NCBI RefSeq assembly: GCF_037975245.1
Contig: NC_092563.1
Coordinates: 15,020,094 to 15,084,093, forward strand
DNA length: 64,000 nucleotides
Reading direction: 5' to 3'
Source of the DNA: Apostichopus japonicus
Taxonomy: Eukaryota; Echinodermata; Holothuroidea; Aspidochirotida; Stichopodidae
Under the pieces are notes generated by a model that searched no databases, was not told where the DNA came from, and saw nothing but the letters and a program-made list of their open reading frames with translations. This document shows, one piece after another, positions 61,201 to 64,000 of the stretch. How positions within the stretch are numbered: position 1 is the stretch's first letter; every line of letters starts with the position of its first letter. The translations under genes were made by a program, and so were the position numbers.

Positions 61201-62567
61201 AGACTGTTGAAGACTTCACCACTTCAGGTCTCTCCAATTTTTCAAATTAGCATTTATCAAATATTGTCAAGTCATACAATGCATCACAGGCAGTTGAATC
61301 CAGCAAGAGCTGTTATAAAATGTGTGCCTTGTTTTTCCAGTATTACATATTTTTCGGTCCAGACGTTTGCTTGGCAATGCTTGCTATCCATCCACGTCTG
61401 GAACAAGAACTGTTCCATCTCTTTGGTAAAAACAAAGGTGATTTTTTACATCAATTGGGATCTATAAGTGTGCCAAAATTTTCGGCACAATAATATGTCT
61501 TTGTGTCTGTGTGATTGATTTGTTGTGGTGTAGGTTTGGCTGTGATGGAATACAAACTATACAATACTGAACTATAATGTACCCATTCTGCTACACACCA
61601 CTGTATTATGACAGTATATTCCTTTAAACTGCCCTAGGGACAGCTGATAGAACAGACGTACACGCCCCACTTGGCAAATACTAACATACAAAAATCGTAA
61701 CAATCTTGGATTATTTTCGACTATGTGAACCATAGATAAGACATGCAAGCATAACAAATACTCTTTTATAATCTCATTTTGAAAAGTTAATGAATAGATT
61801 TCCAGATCTCCCTTGTGGTCTGGAAACCAGGAACCAGATACGGTTGTGAGGGTAAGAATGGTTTCTTTACTTTAAATAAATATTGTACCGCCTAAAAAAC
61901 CTGCGGTTTACATTTCATTTTCAGAAATGACAAAACGTAAAAATTTTGCAAGAAATTTCTTTGTCAGACATCCATCCCCAGATGTGCATTCTGCAGGTAG
62001 TCTAGGAAACAAATGTTAATATTAAGCAAGCTGAACCAATTTTCCTTTTTATTATAATATTTAAAAAAAACAATTCCTACAAAATGTCAAAATATAAGGT
62101 TTGATCACAATTTTTTCTTTTTTAATTTCCAATATGGAAATAAAATTTTCATACAATCTTGGGACGAAAGCAGATATCTGTCACCATAGCAACAAAGACG
62201 AACCCGTCAAACATCGAACCACTGTTCTGGTAAATGTATAGTTAATGGGAAGGGTGCTATGTTGATTTACAAAAATGTGTCTGTTCTGGTGAAAAAAAGG
62301 CACATAAGTCCTCCAAAAACAGCTGAACTCATCATACTGACAAGGACTAAAATATCTTCACGTATTCTTTTTTCTACTGAAACGTTGATAAAAACAACCC
62401 ACTTTGTCTGACAAGTTTCCACGCCTATCAAAGCGTGGCAAAATTACTCACGTGTTATGAGATGAAGCCATCCAATAATTGCAGAGCGGTTGATCCAAGC
62501 TGTGGACCACTTGATCGTGATTACTATCCCAAATCTGGTTGTTTTTTGAATACAGGTAATCCACAAA
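28626..62567 (-). CDS. PLCG1: Phospholipase C-gamma, 23 exons (5' end beyond window)
   Basis: The 23 exons sum to 2970 nt, exactly 989 codons plus stop, and all phases agree. PLC-gamma hydrolyses PIP2 to IP3 and diacylglycerol after tyrosine kinase signalling. In order: EF-hand end and X box with both catalytic histidines ([14 protein letters not shown]) and the Ca-binding IELDCWDG; split PH first half ([12 protein letters not shown]); N-SH2 (WFHGKI, FLVRES); C-SH2 (WYHSRL, FLLRKRE); linker with tyrosines ([13 protein letters not shown], matching vertebrate FYVEANP around Y783); SH3 ([12 protein letters not shown]); second PH half (ENWMNRI); Y box ([22 protein letters not shown]); and C2. The tail after C2 is a coiled coil and differs from vertebrates. 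About 290 N-terminal codons are missing to the right. Invertebrates usually have one PLC-gamma, so this is likely co-orthologous to PLCG1 and PLCG2. Confidence 0.96.
29127..29275 (-). CDS. PLCG1: PLC-gamma exon 22: coiled-coil tail
   Basis: It encodes [20 protein letters not shown] and [15 protein letters not shown], charged and heptad-like. It is not alignable by eye to the vertebrate C-terminal tail, but is in frame and bounded by AG and GT. Confidence 0.8.
29822..29910 (-). CDS. PLCG1: PLC-gamma exon 21: C2 end
   Basis: It encodes [20 protein letters not shown], then VRIQKRIIA, matching VPLKNNYSEDLELASLLIKI. Confidence 0.94.
30253..30847. mobile_element. Non-autonomous hAT-like MITE with 8-bp target duplication
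   Basis: The 595-bp element begins CAAGGGCGGC and ends GCCGCCCTTG (inverted). It is flanked on both sides by AACATGTT (30245-30252 and 30848-30855), the 8-bp duplication expected of hAT transposition. There is no transposase frame inside. The interior has poly-G and poly-C runs. It lies in the PLC-gamma intron between exons 20 and 21. Confidence 0.85.
30965..31123 (-). CDS. PLCG1: PLC-gamma exon 20: C2 domain
   Basis: It encodes [20 protein letters not shown] and [20 protein letters not shown]. The acids of DEDMFGD match the vertebrate EEDMFSD. Confidence 0.95.
31682..31799 (-). CDS. PLCG1: PLC-gamma exon 19: C2 domain
   Basis: It encodes [20 protein letters not shown], then [11 protein letters not shown], matching ARHLPKNGRGIVCPFVEIEV. 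Confidence 0.94.
32837..32988 (-). CDS. PLCG1: PLC-gamma exon 18: Y box end
   Basis: It encodes [20 protein letters not shown] and [20 protein letters not shown], the barrel end leading into C2. Donor GTAAGT. Confidence 0.95.
33877..34092 (-). CDS. PLCG1: PLC-gamma exon 17: Y box core
   Basis: It encodes [20 protein letters not shown] and [20 protein letters not shown], then [13 protein letters not shown]. The substrate-binding Ser and Arg region (MSSFPE, YPKGQR) is intact. Confidence 0.96.
34155..34235. repeat. TA/CATA microsatellite
   Basis: (TA)n flanked by ACATACATAC-type repeats, 60 bp from the acceptor of PLC-gamma exon 17. It generates spurious tyrosine/isoleucine frames. Confidence 0.95.
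34995..35091 (-). CDS. PLCG1: PLC-gamma exon 16: Y box start
   Basis: It encodes [20 protein letters not shown], matching RKKIALELSELVVYCRPV. It is separated from exon 15 by a 5-kb intron full of repeats. Confidence 0.95.
35575..35690 (-). other. GC-richer open segment of unknown origin in a PLC-gamma intron
   Basis: The - strand frame [20 protein letters not shown], then [13 protein letters not shown], is preceded by TTTTGTAG. Base composition is exon-like, but joining it in the PLC-gamma phase gives an immediate TGA, and no family is recognised. It may be a fragment of another gene or chance. Confidence 0.25.
35970..36190. repeat. 21-bp tandem repeat, about 10 copies
   Basis: The unit is ACTATATATATGATAAGAAT plus one T. 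Because 21 is a multiple of three, the array is open in several frames on both strands (for example an isoleucine-rich 171-codon - strand frame). These are not taken as genes. Confidence 0.95.
36545..36750. repeat. Tandem repeat, about 58-60 bp, three copies
   Basis: GTGCAACACCTTGAAT, GTTCAACACCTTGAATTCAG and GTAACACCTTGCATTCAG recur with AGCAAACACTGACACACAGA between them. Confidence 0.8.
37070..37230 (+). repeat. Dispersed repeat copy A
   Basis: About 160 bp alignable to 40945-41105: GGCTTCAGCTTTTGAAAGTG, GTAATTTGTGGAGAA, TTAGGTACTAC-like words, ACTGGCTTCT, TTGATGAAAAGTT. The copies flank the 23-bp minisatellite. Confidence 0.75.
38581..39996 (+). other. 471-codon open frame over the minisatellite
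   Basis: The frame gives a Cys-rich 23-residue repeat ([20 protein letters not shown]) about 16 times and then a low-complexity end. It is intronic and antisense to PLC-gamma, with no recognised domain. The open frame is explained by the repeat unit itself, so expression is doubtful. Confidence 0.25.
38640..39785 (+). repeat. 23-bp minisatellite, about 50 copies
   Basis: The unit is CCTTGCTGCAGGGGAGGATT plus CAG. Variants include GCAAGGGAGG, GCAAACAGGGATT and CTCGCTG; one-base changes and a few short or long units break the period. It lies in the intron between PLC-gamma exons 15 and 16 and is much richer in GC than its surroundings. Confidence 0.97.
40049..40194 (-). CDS. PLCG1: PLC-gamma exon 15: split PH, second half
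   Basis: It encodes [20 protein letters not shown] and [20 protein letters not shown]. The invariant PH-domain Trp is in ENWMNRI. Confidence 0.93.
40945..41105 (+). repeat. Dispersed repeat copy B
   Basis: Partner of 37070-37230, same orientation and about 3.9 kb apart. The similarity may continue weakly beyond both ends. Confidence 0.75.
41244..41401 (-). CDS. PLCG1: PLC-gamma exon 14: SH3 end and linker
   Basis: It encodes [20 protein letters not shown], matching [20 protein letters not shown], then an acidic and alanine-rich linker and [10 protein letters not shown], the return to the PH fold. Confidence 0.94.
41570..42230. repeat. Tandem repeat, about 125 bp, 5-6 copies
   Basis: CTAGAATGCAAACCTATTGA, then ATATTCAGTGAGTAACAAAA, then TGCACTCAAACGATGGACAT recurs near 41576, 41692, 41815, 41940, 42070 and (partly) 42203. 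Intron between PLC-gamma exons 13 and 14. Confidence 0.92.
42306..42476. repeat. 100-bp duplication that includes a copied exon edge
   Basis: GAAGATCAAGTTCAATGCAA, then GACCTGACAAAATTGTA, and the following 35 bp occur twice. Between the copies, 42376-42404 is an exact 29-bp copy of 42653-42681, the end and donor of PLC-gamma exon 13. Confidence 0.88.
42666..42769 (-). CDS. PLCG1: PLC-gamma exon 13: SH3 start
   Basis: It encodes [20 protein letters not shown], then [12 protein letters not shown], matching KALFDYKAQREDELTF. The usual ALYDY motif is relaxed to AIGDY. Donor GTGAGT. Confidence 0.92.
43152..43172 (-). CDS. PLCG1: Candidate 21-nt microexon between tyrosine linker and SH3
   Basis: On the - strand a pyrimidine-containing acceptor (TCTTTAACCGCAG) is followed by 21 nt encoding EAQPTDE and a consensus donor GTAAGT. 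Both flanking exons (12 and 13) meet in phase 0, so inclusion adds seven residues without shifting the frame. Vertebrate PLC-gamma aligns better without it, so it may be alternative or a chance match. Confidence 0.5.
43355..44755 (+). mobile_element. Decayed CR1-like LINE, reverse transcriptase and 3'UTR
   Basis: In shifting frames: [20 protein letters not shown], then [20 protein letters not shown], then [10 protein letters not shown] (RT catalytic region), then [20 protein letters not shown], then NYADHTAT. The YADD box is changed to YADH, so the enzyme would be dead even without the frameshifts. The C-terminal part includes [16 protein letters not shown]. It probably ends at the AATAAACTTGAAA near 44739-44751. 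It lies in the intron between PLC-gamma exons 12 and 13, antisense to the gene. Confidence 0.85.
44756..44974 (-). other. Unassigned open segment next to the LINE
   Basis: The - strand frame [20 protein letters not shown], then [20 protein letters not shown], looks protein-like but matches nothing I recognise. It is not in a position to be a PLC-gamma exon. Confidence 0.2.
45274..45348 (-). CDS. PLCG1: PLC-gamma exon 12: regulatory tyrosine linker
   Basis: 25 codons, phase 0: [20 protein letters not shown], then QFQPK. The tyrosine in DLYMDPNQ aligns with the activating Tyr783 of human PLCG1 (FYVEANP), and SIYAE with the ALYEG site. The donor GTACGC is weak. Confidence 0.88.
45991..46165 (-). 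CDS. PLCG1: PLC-gamma exon 11: C-SH2 end
   Basis: It encodes [20 protein letters not shown] and [20 protein letters not shown]. Acceptor CCTTCCAG, donor GTGAGA. Confidence 0.94.
46347..46493 (-). CDS. PLCG1: PLC-gamma exon 10: C-terminal SH2
   Basis: It encodes [20 protein letters not shown] and [19 protein letters not shown]. The phosphotyrosine Arg is in FLLRKR. The acceptor region reads CAGAGAG; only the last AG keeps the frame. Confidence 0.93.
46690..46872 (-). mobile_element. LINE reverse transcriptase C-terminal fragment
   Basis: The - strand frame [20 protein letters not shown], then [17 protein letters not shown], ends with TGA at 46705-46707. The GRP-x-x-x-WIDN-L-x-x-W pattern is the usual end of RTE/CR1-type RT proteins. 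Only this 3' part remains. Confidence 0.7.
47503..47596. repeat. Perfect palindrome, 44-bp arms, 6-nt loop
   Basis: Arms 47503-47546 and 47553-47596 are exact reverse complements around TGCTTC. Arm content includes GGCCTGACGTTTCGATCC. Intron between PLC-gamma exons 9 and 10. Confidence 0.97.
48230..48650. repeat. Minisatellite, about 60-65 bp, seven copies, abutting PLC-gamma exon 9
   Basis: CCTCGTTAGTTGAGGTACTC recurs near 48233, 48296, 48365, 48424, 48486, 48553 and 48615, with CTGAATAGTACTGAATGGTC between. The last unit runs into the exon 9 donor, so the donor sequence is part of the repeat. Confidence 0.93.
48637..48837 (-). CDS. PLCG1: PLC-gamma exon 9: N-SH2 end
   Basis: It encodes [20 protein letters not shown] and [20 protein letters not shown], ending in [11 protein letters not shown]. 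Donor GTGAGT. A minisatellite containing copies of this donor follows directly. Confidence 0.94.
49174..49358 (-). CDS. PLCG1: PLC-gamma exon 8: N-terminal SH2
   Basis: It encodes [20 protein letters not shown] and [19 protein letters not shown], with the phosphotyrosine-binding Arg in FLVRES. The donor is a weak GTCTGT but joins TG|G correctly to exon 9. Confidence 0.93.
50138..50251 (-). CDS. PLCG1: PLC-gamma exon 7: split PH, first half
   Basis: It encodes [20 protein letters not shown] and an acidic stretch up to SQVSE. 38 codons, phase 0 at both ends. Confidence 0.93.
50252..51008. other. PLC-gamma intron 6, no feature beyond poly-C runs
   Basis: A poly-C tract lies near 50559-50570 and CCCC-rich words near 50705-50755. 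No exon was seen. Confidence 0.5.
51009..51073 (-). CDS. PLCG1: PLC-gamma exon 6: split PH, first half begins
   Basis: It encodes [21 protein letters not shown], equivalent to vertebrate NSIKNGILYLEDP. Acceptor TTTCGCAG, donor GTGAGA. Confidence 0.92.
51074..52824. other. PLC-gamma intron 5, no gene seen
   Basis: It contains an (AAAT)n stretch near 51090-51120, a weak tRNA-like 3' half near 51178-51225 (- strand) and AT-rich filler. Confidence 0.45.
52825..52965 (-). CDS. PLCG1: PLC-gamma exon 5: X box end
   Basis: It encodes [20 protein letters not shown], then [15 protein letters not shown] and an acidic end. IIIKHKKL is the conserved end of the X half-barrel. Confidence 0.94.
53551..53636 (-). 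CDS. PLCG1: PLC-gamma exon 4: X box, second catalytic histidine
   Basis: It encodes [20 protein letters not shown], then CVFQEIFG. The histidine in IENHCS matches the second catalytic His of vertebrate PLC-gamma. Confidence 0.95.
54006..54126 (-). CDS. PLCG1: PLC-gamma exon 3: X box
   Basis: It encodes [20 protein letters not shown], then [19 protein letters not shown]. With exon 2 it forms IELDCWDG, which supplies the calcium-binding acids. Confidence 0.95.
54665..54750 (-). CDS. PLCG1: PLC-gamma exon 2: X box
   Basis: It encodes [20 protein letters not shown], then QMGCRCIE. It is preceded by a 7.7-kb intron and the donor is GTAAGT. Confidence 0.95.
54751..62451. other. PLC-gamma intron 1 of the window, 7.7 kb
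   Basis: Poly-G and poly-C runs (near 57266, 58200, 58587, 61090), AT-rich stretches and a short ATGATAAAATCA-type tandem at 56400-56475. No exon on either strand was recognised. Confidence 0.5.
62452..62567 (-). CDS. PLCG1: PLC-gamma exon 1 of window: EF-hand end and X-box start
   Basis: It encodes [15 protein letters not shown] to [10 protein letters not shown]. The first catalytic histidine is in SSHNT. The donor is GTGAGT; the Thr codon is split AC|A. Confidence 0.94.
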
Positions 62568-62989
62568 CTGGAGAAAATAAATGTTAAACAGAATTTGAAG
62601 GTTAAATTTGGTCCGTTAAACTATTCTACATAAACGTACTTATTACACGTAAGATTTTCACCGGGACTGAAGCCCACGTTCTAACATCATACTGTGACAG
62701 ACATTTCATAACCAATTTCAGGGCACACATCTTTCACGGTCATATCGGTTGTCCAAGATCACCCAAATTAGTTTTGGATGACCATATTTCCAATCGCAGT
62801 TGCATAATCTGACCATTACCTAGCATGCATATTTGTTCTTGTTTATCTTAATTCACCACGATGGCTCTATTTGTTGGACAACCAAACTTTGCTGTTGGGA
62901 CGACCTAATTGCAAGTAGGAGTAGTCTGGAAGACAACCTGGAAAGGTCATTTAAAATTTGCCCTGATCAAGAATAATTTGAAAGTTCAT

Positions 62990-63475
62990 GAACAGCTGGT
63001 GACACCAGCCATTAATTTTACTACGTACGGTTTACGCAGGGTTTCCAACCACGGCAATTAAACATACAAACACTTAGAGAGACATCTTCTAAGGAAGTTA
63101 AGAAATCAATTCAAGATATGACAAATTATGTCACCAAACAAGAATAATGTTAAACTTCATTGATCTTAACAGGTGACACGAGCCATGAATTTTACTACGT
63201 ACAGTTTATACGCAGGGTTTCCACCAACTGCATTAAACATACAAACACTTAGAGACACCTTCTAAGGAAGTAAAGAAATCAATTCAAGATATGACAAATT
63301 ATGTCACCAAACAAGAATAATGTTAAACTTCATTGATCTTAACAGGTGACACCAGCCATGAATTTTACTACGCACAGTTTATACAGGGTTTCCAACCACG
63401 GCACTTAAACATACAAACACTAAGAAACACCTTTTAAGGAAGTTAAGAAATCAATTCAAGATATGACAGTGTCAT
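62990..63475. repeat. Tandem repeat, about 172 bp, three copies
   Basis: GGTGACACCAGCCATGAATT, then TTACTACGTACAGTTTATAC, then ACATACAAACACTTAGAGA recurs from about 62999, 63173 and 63345. It lies upstream of the first PLC-gamma exon in the window. Confidence 0.92.
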
Positions 63476-64000
63476 CAAAAGAGTTCATCAAAATTATGCG
63501 TTCATAATATCACACGAAAGACAGAGACACATATCACATATGAAAGTTGTAATACACGTCAGGCCATTATACACACACACAAACAGATGCAATATCATAA
63601 CAGGCCTAAATATTCTCTCTCTTTCACTTTTGTCAGTTGCCCTACAATCACGATAATAATTACGATATTAGGAATTTGTCTTCCCACAGGAATTAGCCAT
63701 TTTGCATAAGAAAAACAAAATGTGAGCAAATCAAAGGTTCTGTTTCATAAACGAGTCAACACACAGAACGGATGAATTACCGCCTAAACTGCACCTTAAA
63801 ATGATGCAAAAGAGTCACCATGGCAACAGAGATGAACTTTTATTTAGTACCCCTATAGAAACATCCAGCAAAGGTTCAAGAAATCAATCCAGCAAAGGTT
63901 GCTTTAAGAGAAGCACTGAGACATACTGCTAAACCAGTAGGAAGGCCCGTGACTACCTTGCTTGGAAAAATAAAGTCGCAATTTAAGGACATTAACATTA

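Overview
The window is animal nuclear DNA. It is AT-rich, its genes are split by long introns with GT-AG boundaries, and it is full of minisatellites, poly-G/poly-C runs and decayed non-LTR retrotransposons. The proteins are deuterostome-like, and the frequent TAGGCCTA-type words are what I would expect from an echinoderm such as a sea cucumber or sea urchin, or possibly a hemichordate. The species assignment is an inference. All gene identities come from reading the translations by eye against remembered family members; no search was run.

Layout, left to right. (1) 233-3671, + strand: the last five coding exons of SACM1L, the ER/Golgi phosphoinositide phosphatase SAC1, ending in two membrane spans and a KXKXX retrieval signal; 3'UTR to about 4730. 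(2) 4735-10500: no coding gene seen; tandem repeats at 6.2-7.3 kb and a TAGGCCTA-rich stretch. (3) 10.5-13.1 kb: three decaying copies of one exon from an ABCC (MRP-type) transporter, set in a roughly 65-70 bp minisatellite. (4) 13.1-15.46 kb: a + strand LINE with zinc-knuckle ORF1 and an endonuclease start, interrupted by the 3' end of a second LINE on the - strand. (5) 15507-17069, + strand: the last two exons of SRP68, carrying an in-frame stop and a 1-nt frameshift, so probably a truncated pseudogene. (6) 18.7-22.6 kb: a repeat block with a tRNA-like tandem array, an L1/Tx1-like LINE tail and nested foldback sequences. (7) 24202-25485, + strand: a complete two-exon TMEM70-like mitochondrial protein gene. 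(8) 28626-62567, - strand: the 3' three-quarters of a phospholipase C-gamma gene in 23 phase-consistent exons (989 codons plus stop), with one extra candidate 21-nt microexon. The first roughly 290 codons lie beyond the right edge.

The PLC-gamma product has every expected part in order: end of the EF hands, X box with both catalytic histidines, split PH half, N-SH2, C-SH2, regulatory tyrosine segment, SH3, second PH half, Y box and C2. It then carries a short coiled-coil tail unlike the vertebrate one. TMEM70 and PLC-gamma converge tail to tail, with poly(A) signals about 35 bp apart. The PLC-gamma introns hold most of the remaining structure: LINE fragments, a hAT-type MITE with an 8-bp target duplication, a perfect 44-bp-arm palindrome, a 1.15-kb array of a 23-bp unit that is open in all three + frames, and two places where tandem duplication has copied a 5' splice site downstream of the real one.

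No prokaryotic features, CRISPR arrays or intact tRNA/rRNA genes were seen. The most unusual items are the 21-nt microexon candidate, the decoy splice-donor minisatellite, the tRNA-like array, the repeated ABCC exon and the disabled SRP68 fragment.
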